DNA from: Anaeramoeba flamelloides
Lineage: Eukaryota > Metamonada > Anaeramoebidae
Assembly (NCBI GenBank): GCA_027625915.1
Contig: JANTQA010000012.1
Location: forward strand, 2,387,001 to 2,451,000
DNA length: 64,000 bases
Direction of reading: 5' to 3'
Both the position numbers and the translations under genes were made by a program. Below, piece after piece: positions 49,701 to 60,431 of the stretch. Position 1 is the first letter of the stretch. Every line of letters begins with the position of its first letter. Under the pieces are notes generated by a model, which was given only the letters and a program-made list of their open reading frames with translations, did no database searches and was not told the DNA's origin.

Positions 49701-50785
49701 AAACTGGCTCTTTAACTATACACAATATACCAATAAAAAAATTGATTATTGAAAATATTGATTATAATAATTCTATCATTGAATTTGAAAAAAAAAATAC
49801 TCATCAAAAAATTGTTTGTCAATTTAAAAATAATTTAATTTTAAATTTGGTTTTAAAATTTATAAAAAAAATTTTATATTTTGAAAACAATTTTTCAAAA
49901 ATAAATCCCATAAATTATTATGAGAATATTTTACAACACAACAACCATGTTTTTTCTAATTTAAATGTTGGTACATATGGTGGTCATGGTATTTGTAGCA
50001 GTGGCGATACGTGCAATAATAATAGTGAGGACAGTGGTGATGATAAAGGTGGCAATATACACGGTGAAAGGGTTGACAATAGAAAAAAATGTGATAGGTG
50101 TATATGGGAAGATAAAATAGAAAATACAAAGATCATGAAAAATAATGATGGTATTTTTATTTTAAATAGTAATAATAATTTTAATTATACTTATTTTGAT
50201 ATTAAATATCATAAAAAAAAAATTAATAGTGATAATTCAATAAATGACGGGGTTTTAATTATCGATCACCAAAATAATTCAATTATCATTCAAAAATATT
50301 TAAAAAATTATAATATACATATCCTATATCCTCGGCAAATGAAAATATTTAAAGATCCTCAAAGATTAATTATCAAAATACTGATAGATGATTTGTCTTT
50401 TATAATCGAATTTCGTGAAATTGATCATGTTAGACAATTTTTTTATTTGTGTAATAAAATTAGAGCACCAAAGCTCAAGTTTGTTGATAACGCGAATTTA
50501 TCACCAAATAGCTTCCCAATCATTTCCCGAATAAATTCTTCATTTGAAAAAAAATCATTAATCAAAATTAAAAACATTTTTTTAATAATCACATTTGATT
50601 TAGACATGGACTTGATATTTTCTTTATTTAATTTAAGATTTTATATTAATAAAAATGTAAAAAATGTTCTTAAAATTGTTTTATTAAATAAACAATCTTT
50701 TAAAATAAATTTTGAAAATGAAAAGTCTCTGCAGCAATTTATGAAGATTATTAATTATTCCATGAAAGGGAACCCCATAGGTTAA
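45415..50785 (+). CDS. Giant protein built of tandem PH-like units with poly-Asn loops
   Basis: The exon begins after the acceptor TTTTAATCTAG at 45414; an in-frame TAA lies just before. The first residues (LDFNLRQLFFQCNLWEIG) are protein-like but not an ATG start, so the N terminus is on an unseen exon; the first in-frame ATG is near 45572. About 1790 residues follow. From 46040 to the end I see about ten units of roughly 90-100 residues, each with alternating hydrophobic strands and a closing amphipathic helix. Examples are VQLIINSRS..SILLLTNKRFIFVVF...LIYFIINFQ (48935-49205) and DGVLIIDHQNNSIIIQKYLK...VRQFFYLCNKIR (50225-50465). This is the pattern of PH/GRAM folds, but no unit matches a named family by eye. 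Poly-Asn inserts (46400-46760, 47950-48130) and a Gly/Cys-rich insert (49975-50110) sit between strands. Lipid or protein binding is a guess. Confidence 0.65.
46650..46743 (+). repeat. AAC trinucleotide microsatellite within the coding region
   Basis: An almost pure run of about 25-30 AAC codons (Asn), bordered by mixed AAT/AAC/GAT repeats from 46400 to 46765. Being made of whole codons, it changes length without breaking the frame, and it probably differs between strains. Confidence 0.85.
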
Positions 50786-51559
50786 AATGTAAAATATTTT
50801 TTGTTTGCATAAATATAATTTATCTAATTAATAATAACCAATTTTTGATGATTATTTTTTTTTTTATCAAAAAATATCGCTTATTAAAGCACTTGAAAGG
50901 GAAACAATTGGAAATTGGATTTTTTAGAATTAAAATTGTTTTTCAATTCTGAAAGGGGTCATTTAATAAAATTTTCTTAATATTGAAAAATATTCAAGCG
51001 GGGTTCAAAGGTATTTTATAATTATTGTCCAAAAGATAAATTAACTAAATTTTTTTTTTCTTTCAAAAAAAAAAAAAAAATGATGAAAATTTAGTTCTAG
51101 TTTCAAATAAAATGGTTGGGTTAATACATCATGTTGGTTATGGGCAGAATATATGTGCTATGTTCTGTTAATTAATTTGACTTAAGATGTTAAAAGGGGG
51201 TTAAAATAAAAAAACAAAAAATAATAAAATGTAAATTATTTGAGTTGATTTTTTTTTTTTTGTTTTTAATGGTGGTTTTGTGTAAAAAGGTGATGTGAAA
51301 TGCCCTTCTTTTGGGCGAAAAATTCAAATAACAAAAAATAAATAGTTGGTGGATCTCCATTGACAAAAAATTCAATTAAAAAAAAAAAATACTTGTTTCT
51401 TATTTTCTATTTCTAAGTGTTAAATTTCTTCAACAAAAAATTCAAATTTTCTTTACTATTTATTGCAAAAAAAATTGAAAAAAAAATTCATTCGGCTTTC
51501 AAATATGTGATTTTTAAATCATGAAATATTTCAATTTTTTAAAGTTGAAAAGAAGCTTA
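50786..51559. other. 3' flank of the giant gene, no gene seen
   Basis: AT-rich. Around 51295-51380, CTTCTTTT..GCGAAAAATTCAAATAACAAAAAA resembles 62465-62510, so the dispersed repeat that follows (51560-51960) may extend back into it. Confidence 0.4.
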
Positions 51560-51960
51560 AAATATTAATTTCCCTTTTAGAATCGGGGACTTTGATTATG
51601 ATTTTAATCCTTGGGTTGGGTTTTTTTTTGGAAAGCTGAATCAAACTGATGATCCTTTAATTTTACAATTAATAGTAAGTTCACAATCGATTTAATTCGA
51701 TTTAATCTAATTTATTGTTAGTTTGTACTGATCGAAATTTAACAAAAGTAAGGGTTTTATAATATTTTTTTAGTGAAAAAGAGAACTAATTTGAGAAATA
51801 AAAAAAAAAATCTTCGTGATCTCAAAAATGTAGAAGAGATAGACTTCAAAACGAAAACATTTGTTTTCAAAATTGTAAACACGGAAATTTAAACTGGGAA
51901 TTTAGTATTAATCTTAGATATTTTTTATAAAAATGCCCAAGTTTTACATTGTTGATTTTT
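51560..51960 (+). repeat. Dispersed repeat, second copy of the 17100-17720 family
   Basis: It contains CGATTTAATTCGATTTAATC, the GATCTCAAAAATG block and the GTTTTCAAAATTG block in the same order as the reverse complement of 17100-17720. Confidence 0.5.
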
Positions 51961-52016
51961 GGAAATAGATAATCGACTCATATGAGTTACATTTTAATTA
52001 GTATTTGGCATGAATA

Positions 52017-52673
52017 TAGTCAGTTCCACTTTTAAGATACAAACTTTGAACGAGATTTAAGGCACAAAAAACAATTCAAATTCTACTGTAGTCAAAATAA
52101 AGCTTGTAAAAAAAATTTAATGCGAGTCTCAAAATAAAAAGTCTGTTGTTTTCTTATAGAAGGCCTATACACTAACCCATCAAATGAACTGATAATAAAC
52201 CCTAAAAAATATGTTATTGGTTTCTTAAAGTTCTATTTTTTAAAAATGAATTCTAAAAATGAAGGATCAAATTGGAAAATTTATCTCAAAAAATAGAGTT
52301 AATTTTTCAGTTAATTTTTATCATTAAAAAACAATAAAATTCAAAAAAATTATGAATATTATGGAAAATTTTCAACCCTTTGCATGAATAATTTAAATTT
52401 TACTCTAAATAACCAGACCTTTACTTTCAAAATTTATTTGAACTTTGGTATACTATTTTTTGGAAGATTGGATGTTGCCTTGATACAAGAAAAAAAAAAA
52501 AAGCACCGGATATATTTTGAAACACGGATTATAGTCTATGTGAACACGCTTTATTTTGATCACTGTAGTAAAATAATTTAAATAAAAAAATTCCAAAAAA
52601 TGTTTCTTAGTCTGAGATTTTTTTTGTGCCTTAAATTTAATTGAAAGTTTGTGTCAAAAAAATTGAACTGATG
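52017..52673. mobile_element. CAGTCAGTTCC-family MITE split by a nested MITE
   Basis: The left part (52017-52085: AGTCAGTTCCACTTTTAAG...TTTAAGGCAC...AAATTCTA) and right part (52566-52673: TAGTAAAATAATTT...TGTGCCTTAAATTTAATTGAAAG) together match the uninterrupted copy at 30098-30299. Between them lies a second element of another family. Confidence 0.8.
52086..52565. mobile_element. Nested Tc1/mariner-type MITE, 480 bp, with a TA target duplication
   Basis: The ends are CTGTAGTCAAAATAAAGC and GCTTTATTTTGATCACTG, flanked on both sides by TA (52084-52085 and 52566-52567). The empty site in the 30 kb host copy has a single TA (ATTCTAGTAAAAT). The body aligns in reverse with 26323-26790. There is no transposase, so it is non-autonomous. 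Confidence 0.88.
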
Positions 52674-53010
52674 GTAAAAAAATTTAAATTTTTTTTAGCC
52701 TTTTCAGAACGTTATTTATAAACTTAATAATAAGATCCTTAAGTTAAAAAATTATGATTTCACACATATATTGCTTAAAAATCGAGGTAACTTTTTTTAC
52801 TTAACAACACTTGTTTTTTTTGGAATTGTTCGAAATTATGAAAGGAATTACAAGATCAAAATTCAATCTCTCTCAATTTAAAAGTTATCACATTGAAAGG
52901 CTTAAAAAACTTACTCAACACTTTCTGGAATTTGCTTTTCATAAAAACAGTTTCAGGTTTTTGAAAGTAAACCAATATTTTGATATCCATACAATCTCAA
53001 AAAATATTCT

Positions 53011-53460
53011 TTAACTGTTGAGAGAAAAATGGTTGGACAGCATTTATAATTGGGAACCTTACTGAAAATGATTTTTAAATTTTGTCGTTTGTGAAATAAC
53101 TAAAGAAAATAACAATAATCTACTTATTAGAATAACGATTAATGTAATTCTACTTTTTCAAAACCTTATCTATTATAATCTAAATCAAGTTTAAAAATTA
53201 CCATTTTCAGAATTAATAGTAAACTTTACCAAAACTTGGATTTTTGTTAAAATAGCATGATCTACTTTAGGTTATCAACCATTCAAATGAGTATTCTACA
53301 CAAACCACAGATTAACGAACTTGCAACACCTTTAAACCTGGATTTATATAAAAGTCACCTAGTTATCAATAGGATTTGATTTTCAATTTTACTAAAGTTC
53401 CCAATTAAAAAAGGTGTCCAACCATTTTTCTGTGTCAAACATTTTTCTCTCAACAGTAAA
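53011..53460. mobile_element. MITE with TTAACTGTTGAGAGAAAAATG ends, copy 2
   Basis: It runs from TTAACTGTTGAGAGAAAAATG to CATTTTTCTCTCAACAGTAAA, 450 bp. It is the inverse of 31476-31939 throughout, including the ATGGTTGGACACC-type inner repeats and a shared CTTTTTCAAAACCTTATC block. It has no coding frame. Confidence 0.82.
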
Positions 53461-53807
53461 TATCAAAATGTTATCTTTTATTATTTTTTACCCTTTTTTG
53501 GCTTATAAAAGTTTGTGTAAAGTATTTAAAATTTGCAAAAATATTAAAGAGTAGCAGAGACTATAATCTAGCAGATGTCAGTTTGAAAGTTTTAAAAATC
53601 TGAAATTGTTTATGATGATTGCTCTTTTCTTACTTTCTTACTATCTAACAAGTCAAATTTTTAATTGAAAATATTCTGGTTCGTAAAAAAATAGAAAGTA
53701 AAACAAAAACAAAAACAAAAAAGTCTCAAAGTAAAAATGTTTAAAAGGGTTTAATTATATTTATTTATTTCTTTAGAATAAAGATAAATAGAGATTTTAA
53801 ATTTAAT

Positions 53808-54194
53808 TTAGTTTTTTTCAGAGCCTTCTTTCTTTTTTGGCCTTAAGGCTTCGTGGATAAATGGAATAACACCACCTTCATGAATTGTAACACCATCAAG
53901 TAATTTACCAAGTTCGTCATCAGATTTGATGGCTAATTGGACGTGTCTTGGGAGGATTCTTTGCTTTTTGTTATCAATAGCTGCGTTTCCTGCCAATTCG
54001 AGTAATTCTGCAGTTAAGTATTCAAGAACAGCTGCCATGTAAACTGGAGCACCAGCACCAACTCTGTTTGCGTATTTTCCTTCTCTTAAATGTCTATGGA
54101 TACGACCAACTGGAAATTGAAGACCAGCTTTGAATGATCTTGAGACTGGTTTTGCTTTTGGTTTCTTTTCGCCTTTCTTTGCTTTTTTGGACAT
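53808..54194 (-). CDS. Histone H2A
   Basis: This 128-residue intronless core histone starts [15 protein letters not shown]. It has [20 protein letters not shown] (23-42), the [16 protein letters not shown] helix, [10 protein letters not shown], and [18 protein letters not shown] with acidic-patch residues retained. It ends [11 protein letters not shown] without an SQ(E/D) motif, so it is not an H2AX type. It deviates from the canonical form at AIDNKK (usually ARDNKK) and [17 protein letters not shown] (usually GVTIAQGGVLPNIQAVL). It is divergently transcribed from H2B 815 bp away, the common arrangement for co-regulated H2A/H2B, and shares a leader motif with it. Confidence 0.98.
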   Translation of the reverse strand: MSKKAKKGEKKPKAKPVSRSFKAGLQFPVGRIHRHLREGKYANRVGAGAPVYMAAVLEYLTAELLELAGNAAIDNKKQRILPRHVQLAIKSDDELGKLLDGVTIHEGGVIPFIHEALRPKKKEGSEKN

Positions 54195-55009
54195 TTTAGA
54201 TAAAGTATTGTTTAAATTTTTTATTAATAAAAAAAAATGATTATGAATCTTTGGAAAATTATTTTTAATGACTTGATCTGATAGTAGTATTTGAAATAAA
54301 ATGTTAGAGTCATTAGATCCGTTGATTTTTTGAAAACTTTTAACGAATTATTAGATATTTGTAAATCGATGAAAAATATTTTATTAACATAAAACAATTT
54401 TTGAAAAATATTTCTTTCATTTGACAAGTTTTTACAAGAAACGGGATTAAATAATAAAGTCTAATTTGGTTTGTTAAAATTCTATCGAGATTTGTTGAGA
54501 TAAAGTTTTATAAAAAAAAGATTTGTTTTGAAATAATCCAATAATTTTCCGATTTGAAAGAGGAAGATAAACGATTAAATAAAAAGGGTGTACTATGATT
54601 TGAGTTCGTAAATTTTGATTTTTTAAAAGGGATTTTCAAATTTTTTTAATTAGTAAGAATGAAAAAAAAATAAATGACTAAGAATTTTAAAATATTGAGA
54701 AATTGGTGAAAAAACAACACTACAAAAATAGTATGTGAATTGTCAACCATTTCTTCATAGATCTTCTTTATTTTTTTTTCTTGAAAAGTCTTAATAACAA
54801 AGTGGTAACTCAACTCGAGTTGAGTTAAAATGGATGTAGTTCAGAAAACAAAATCAAAAAGTACAAATCCAAAATTTTCTAAAAAATCGTAAAAATATTG
54901 GGTTATTTCAAAACAAAATTATATTAATTTTTACTTTTTATAAAAAATTTTCAAAATAAAGAATCATTTTTTTAAATTAATAAAAAATATACACAATACT
55001 TTATCTAAT
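54195..55009. promoter_or_regulatory. Divergent H2A/H2B promoter region
   Basis: 815 bp between two start codons, with no gene inside. It holds a 22-bp perfect palindrome (54806-54827) and, against each ATG, the same 16 bases ACAATACTTTATCTAA (54993-55008 for H2B; 54196-54211, reversed, for H2A), each separated from its ATG by one base. These are the best candidates for shared control. Confidence 0.75.
54806..54827. promoter_or_regulatory. 22-bp perfect palindrome in the histone promoter
   Basis: The core AACTCAACTCGAGTTGAGTT (54807-54826) is extended by one matching base on each side. It contains a CTCGAG centre. In such AT-rich DNA a GC-containing perfect palindrome of this length is unlikely by chance. 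It lies about 180 bp from the H2B start and 610 bp from the H2A start, and looks like a binding site for a dimeric factor. Confidence 0.6.
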
Positions 55010-55354
55010 ATGTCCAAAAAAACAGTTAACAAGGAAGACGAAACCAAAAAAAGAAAAAGAAGAGTAGAAACATACTCAACATATGTCTACAAGGTCTTAA
55101 AACAAGTCCATCCAGAAATTGGTATCTCAAACAAAGCAATGAGGATCATGAATTCATTTGTCATGGACGTCTTTGAAAGACTTGCAATGGAAGCCTCTAA
55201 CTTGGCTAGATTCAACAAAAGAGGTACAATCACATCTAGGGAAGTACAATCTGCAACTAGATTATTGTTACCAGGTGAACTTGCTAGACATGCTGTTTCT
55301 GAAGGAACCAAAGCTGTAACAAAATACTCAAATGCTACACACAAAGATGATTAA
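55010..55354 (+). CDS. Histone H2B
   Basis: This 114-residue intronless core histone starts [20 protein letters not shown]. It has the [21 protein letters not shown] helix, [46 protein letters not shown] and [14 protein letters not shown], all canonical. The N-terminal tail is shorter than in animals and plants. The start is fixed by the shared 16-base leader motif one base upstream of the ATG. It is paired with H2A on the opposite strand. Confidence 0.98.
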   Translation: MSKKTVNKEDETKKRKRRVETYSTYVYKVLKQVHPEIGISNKAMRIMNSFVMDVFERLAMEASNLARFNKRGTITSREVQSATRLLLPGELARHAVSEGTKAVTKYSNATHKDD

Positions 55355-56559
55355 ATCATTTTAACCTTTTTAAAAACACACCTTCCATTTAAATAAAAAC
55401 CTTAATCAAATTTTAATCTCATTTTATATTTTTTTTTCTTTCTTTTCTATTGAGTTATTTGAATATTTTAGGAGAAAAAAAAATTACTACATTTTTTGAC
55501 ATGAATGTCTTTTTTTTTTTTCTTTTCATAAAGTGACAATGTAAGTTGTCAAAGTTTATTATAATTAACCCTTCCTGTTTTGTGTGTTATAAAAATTGAT
55601 TATATGTCTTTGTTTTTCAGTTACCCATCAAAAGTCCAAAAATCGACTGATAAATTCAAAAAAATATATCTCATTTTTTTTATATGAGAAAAAAACCGAT
55701 ACTATATTTCATAGTGAAACCTGACTGAAAAACAAAAAGGAAGATTAATAAAAAAAAGAAGTAAATTAACTTGAAAGAATAATTCATAAATTTACTGTTA
55801 TTATCCAATTAACAAATGAAAATTTTTATTTCAATTCCCAAAAAGAATATTAAATATTACTGCAACAATCAAATTAACAGAGTAAAAATTATGTCTCAGA
55901 GTTCACGATGGTAAGTTTAGTTTATTGTCAAAAAAATCATTACGAAACCATGTTGTAAAAGATCTTTTTGTTGTATAACTTATAAATAGAAAAATATTTT
56001 GGGATGTGATCTAAAAATTTTCATTTTTTAATTGGTAAAGAAAAGTATTACAAGTCAAACCAACAATAAGAATTTTGATCTGTTTCCATTGTCAAATACA
56101 GATCGAATTGTTTTTGAAGATCTCAGAGATAATCAAATTATTCAATAAATTTATAACAATTGATAGAATCTAAGGACTTTGAATGAACATAGTACAGGAA
56201 AACATATAAGCCATAAATTTATCAAAATAAGGAACATACAAAATATAAGTCAACAATGACAAAAAATAAGAATGGACATTCGAACAAATATTTTTTTTTA
56301 TCAACTTTAGGGATTAACTTCTTCCCAGAAAAGTCTTAAATTAAAAAAAGTTGACATTGGATCTAAATCACGTCATTTCAATAAGGTTCAAATATCTCGA
56401 AAAAAATGATTAGTAAAGTAGTATTAAAAGTAGATCCCTTTATTTAAAAATAATCCTTGTATATGTAAAAAAATCCAGAATTTCAGAAAAAATCTGCATT
56501 TCACCACAAATTGAACAGTTGAACCATGGATTTTCAGACCAGAAAGTTTAAAAATTTTT
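55355..56559. other. Gene-free DNA downstream of H2B
   Basis: The H2B 3' flank is followed by a dispersed repeat at 55795-56055 shared with 37905-38170. Otherwise nothing is recognised. Confidence 0.4.
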
Positions 56560-56859
56560 GTCGTTATTTGCACGAAGTTGAGGAAATAAGCAATATATTT
56601 TTGAAAAAATGAGCGAGCTTGCATGAGTTATTGTTTGTTGAAATGTGGAGATCTTCACGAAAAAAATGACAAAAAATAACTGTCGTTATTTGTACGAAGT
56701 TGAGAAAATAAACAATATATTTTTCTAGATAGGGTGAGATTTATATCACCCAGAAAGAAAAATATTTTGCTTGTTTTTGAAAAAATGAGCCAGATTGCGT
56801 GAGTTATTGTTTGTTGAAATGTGAAGATCTTCATGTAAAAAACAATGACAAAAAATAAC
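56560..56859 (+). repeat. Local tandem duplication of about 120 bp, second copy carrying 55 extra bases
   Basis: Unit 1 (56560-56681) and unit 2 (56682-56859) share CGTTATTTG.ACGAAGTTGAG, GAGTTATTGTTTGTTGAAATG and AATGACAAAAAATAAC. Unit 2 has an extra block (about 56737-56790) with a GGGTGA...TCACCC hairpin, either inserted in it or lost from unit 1. Confidence 0.8.
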
Positions 56860-57084
56860 CAATATAAATATGTTTAGAAGAATGGTTATTTCTTTTCATT
56901 TTTTTAGCTTAGGTTTCAAAAAAATAATAACTTTTTTAAATTTGATGAATATGTATATTACTTTTAAAAAATTATTTTTTTTTGAAAAATTCAATAATTA
57001 ACCAATAGATTCTTTTGACTAATTTTTTTCTTAAATATTTAAAAATATAATTGATTTAACAATTAGCTTTATACAAAAGGAAGC

Positions 57085-57340
57085 AGAACTAATCATTCTT
57101 TGGGATTTTTTACTGGCAATTATTGAGTTAATCTTTGAAATTAAAAAAAAAAATAAAAATAATTACTTTTAGTAGTTCGAAATATGGATTATTAAATACA
57201 AGGAATAGAATATTTTGTGTTTCTATTTTTTAGATTTTCAACAAGTAAATTAAAAAAAAATTAATAAAATGATAATTTTTATTGTGATCCTTTGTTAAAA
57301 ATCCAATAATTTATTATACAATATTAATTATATAGGATTT
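57085..57340. repeat. Diverged dispersed repeat shared with 5020-5320
   Basis: Same block order as the 5 kb copy (AATTATTGAGTTAATCTTTGAAATTAAAAA, ATAATTACTTTTA, AATAATTTATTATACA). Old and patchy. Confidence 0.35.
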
Positions 57341-57429
57341 TTTCAAACCATGTAAACAATGTTACGCTGTTACCATTTACATTCAATTACACACCATTTT
57401 GGTCATAGAAGAACCCACGAAAACTTTAA

Positions 57430-58685
57430 CCCCTTAGACAATAATATCTAAAAAATATTTCTCTTATCTTCGATAATTACCCCTTAATAACATATGTTAT
57501 CAATTTCAAAAAAATAATTATTGCATCTTATATTGAAAAAAAATATCGAAATTTGATTGTTTAACATCAAAATCACTTTTAAATTTAACTTGCCATATAG
57601 TTAAATAAATCATTTTTTTAAAAAGTTAAATCAAGCTTTACCCATTTTTGATTATTTCAAAATCCGACAAATTTCCGAATTATCTCAAAAAAAAAATAAT
57701 TTTTTGAAGAAGAAAGAAATCTTAATATCTGTAAAGGAAGTCGACATAAATACACTTTAAAAACGAAACTTTTCCCTTTTGGAAAGATTACAGTCTAAAT
57801 AATATAGTTAATTTCAAAAAAATTACAATAATTATTTTAAACTTGTAAAAAATATTCTTTTTTTCATTCAAAGAACAGTTCAAATTAATTATTTCTTTTT
57901 TTGAACAATGGAATATCTGAAAAACAACCAAAAAATTAAATTAAATTCCCCAAAAATATTTTTTACAAAACCTGTAAATTTTAGCATATAACCAAGAAAA
58001 ATAGTTTTTTATTTGATTATTTTTAATTAATAATTAATTATAAGCCGCAATTCATCCATTAAATCAATAGCAACCCAGATAATAAAAGTACCAAAAAAAA
58101 TTTATTAAAATTTCTCGATTTATAAACAATATTTTCAAAAAAATAAAACGAATTCAACTTAATGATTATCATAAAAATAAATAACAATATTCTCAAATGA
58201 TCCAATTTTAATTATAATTGGTTCTTTTTTATACTTTTAATACCTAAAAAAGAATCTTTGTTAATGGATTATATTTCAAGATATTTTATAAATATTATAA
58301 ATAAAATGGTTAATGAATTAATTCTGACTGTCAATTTTTTTAATTTTAGATTTATTCTTCATTTATTTTTAAAATAAGATTAAAAATTCAATATTACTTG
58401 TTCATATAAACTCTCAGAAAAAACAAAAAGTGTTATTGCTGTAAAAATAAAAATCTCTTGCAAATTTTTCTTTTTCGCAATTCAAAACAAAAAAAAAACC
58501 AACAAAAGGATCTTAATATGTTAACTGAAAATCTTTTTGGAAAGAAAGAACCCTTTTAAAAATGATATTTTATAAATATCGAGTTGATAAATGTACTTTT
58601 TGATCAAATTAGATTGGATCTTGGCATCAAAATAAGTATTCTATTAACTTTGGAAAAAAAAATAATTAGATTTACTTTTTCCTTA
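57430..58685. repeat. Dispersed 1.2 kb element, copy c (TTAAGGGACTAGT family)
   Basis: It aligns with copy a from TCAATTTCAAAAAAATAATTATTGCATC onwards, including AATCTTAATATCTGTAAAGGAAGT and AATTTCAAAAAAATTACAATAATTATTTTAAACTT-type blocks (described from both copies). Same orientation as copies a and b. The left terminal repeat is not clear. Confidence 0.55.
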
Positions 58686-59630
58686 AGGGACTAGTCTATA
58701 TTAAATTTTTTTAGGTAAATTTAATAGAGATTTCGAATTTTTTTGCCAATTACTTAGATTTGAAATCAAAGTTCAAAACTTCTTAGTATAGTAATGAAAC
58801 CTTGCTAAATGAAATTCATTAAATTTAGTTTTTATTTTTATACAAATTAAAATTTTTTCATTTTTTTCACTTTTTTGAAAATTGCATTTTTCAAACTTTT
58901 AGCAAAAACACAAAAAATAAAAAAAAATATTATCAATAAAGCAAAACCTTGTTATGTTTATGGAAGAAGTACAAAAATCAATTTGAAAAATAAACCTGAA
59001 AAGGTTTTTTTGGATTTGCATGAAAAAACAGTTTGATTCGAAAAAAATATACAATTTATGCTTTACTCTTAATAAAAGATTTTCTTTCTTGCCTTGTACC
59101 ATTCTTTTTTTTTTTTTTCATGAATCTACTTTTTGAGTTTACACTCTTTTGTTTTTGTCAAATTTGAAGTTTTTTCAAATGTTCCCAAATTATCATTCTA
59201 AAAGTTTTTGTTAGAGTCAAAAACAATCAAAGAAAAGAATAAGAACTATTTTTTTAAAAAGTAATTATTAATAAAACAAATCGAGTTCTTTATAGGGTCA
59301 ATTTGGATGAATAGAAGTGAAAGAGAAAATATTCACTAGTTTTAAATTATTTTTTCGTTTTTAAAAATGAAAATAAATATTATTTTTGAGAAAATAATTA
59401 AATCCAAAATTAATCAATAAATTCTCATCTGCTAAATATATTTCTTTAAAAAAACATTTTTATATAAGTCACTTTTTTTGACAGAATTGTAAAATTTTAA
59501 AAAAACAAGCACTAAAAGGTTCTAACATTAAAAAAAACTGTCTATTTTCAATTCTAAACATATTTCAAGATAAGGATTCCCAATTTAGTTATTGGTCAAA
59601 AAAAAAAATTAATGGAGACTAGTCCCTCAA
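58683..59630. repeat. Element d bounded by TTAAGGGACTAGTCT inverted ends
   Basis: TTAAGGGACTAGTCT (58683-58697) is mirrored by AGACTAGTCCCTCAA (59616-59630) with one mismatch. These are the same ends as copy a, directly abutting copy c. The 930 bp interior did not align obviously with copies a-c, so it may be a distinct member using the same ends. No coding frame is recognised. Confidence 0.45.
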
Positions 59631-60003
59631 GAGATAATTGTATCCTTTGGAACTAGATCGTGATTATATTCTGAGTCATACCACGTACTAACCATTTTAA
59701 GATACTGTATGTTTCTTAATAAATTCAACAAAATTTTCATTTGTCTTTCTACAAAAAATGTATATAAAGTTCAAAGCAAAATTAATAAATTCTGATAAGA
59801 AATGAAGTAGTATGGTTTTTTCCTTTTTAGAATTATAAGATTTTATACTATCTTTGAATTCTTTGATCTGTATTCTATTTTTGGCAAGCTGAATGAAAAT
59901 TTTGGATCTTTTTATTTTGGAAGTGGCAGTATATCTGATTTTTTCAACAAAATGGTCAATTGAAAATTTAGAAAAATCGCTCAATCTTTTACATATGGTA
60001 GAT
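59631..60003. other. Unassigned minus-strand open stretch
   Basis: The minus strand is open from 59984 to 59697 (about 95 codons) and reads plausibly (KRSKIFIQLAKNRIQIKEFK, FVEFIKKHTVS). It lacks an ATG at its beginning and matches nothing I recognise. It could be an exon or a remnant; chance cannot be excluded. Confidence 0.25.
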
Positions 60004-60237
60004 TACTGATAAATTGCAATTTATGTTTGGAAATTTTTACTTGATTTTCCTTTTTGAAATTTTTCTGTTCAAGCTTAGAATAATGCATTTTATGTGATCA
60101 AGTGTTAAGAGACTCTTTAAAATTAGTTGTTCTTCAAAATTTTCTTTATCCTGGACTGTTTGATAAGAACAAATTCAAGATTTATCAAAAAGGATATTGA
60201 ACTAAAAATTTTTAAAATTTATTCGAATTTATCAGTA
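60004..60237. mobile_element. ACTGATAAATT-ended MITE, 234 bp
   Basis: The ends are ACTGATAAATTG and GAATTTATCAGT. The interior (CTTGATTTTCCTTTTTGAAAT, GATCAAGTGTTAAGA, AAAATTAGTTGTTCTTCAAAA) is the inverse of 29716-29956. It lies about 195 bp upstream of the TDP1-like start, in the likely promoter. Confidence 0.75.
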
Positions 60238-60431
60238 TATCAAAATCAAAATCAAATTTTTTCATTGAATATTGCATAAATATAGAATTAGAGAGAATAA
60301 TAACCCCTATAATAACTTTTATATCAAAAATTAAACTATTTTTCTCCATAGTCTTTGTTCTTAATCTCTGTCATTTTTTCGATTTTCACTAACTTTACAG
60401 AATTAAGTTTAAAAAGCTTTGGGTTTAAAGG

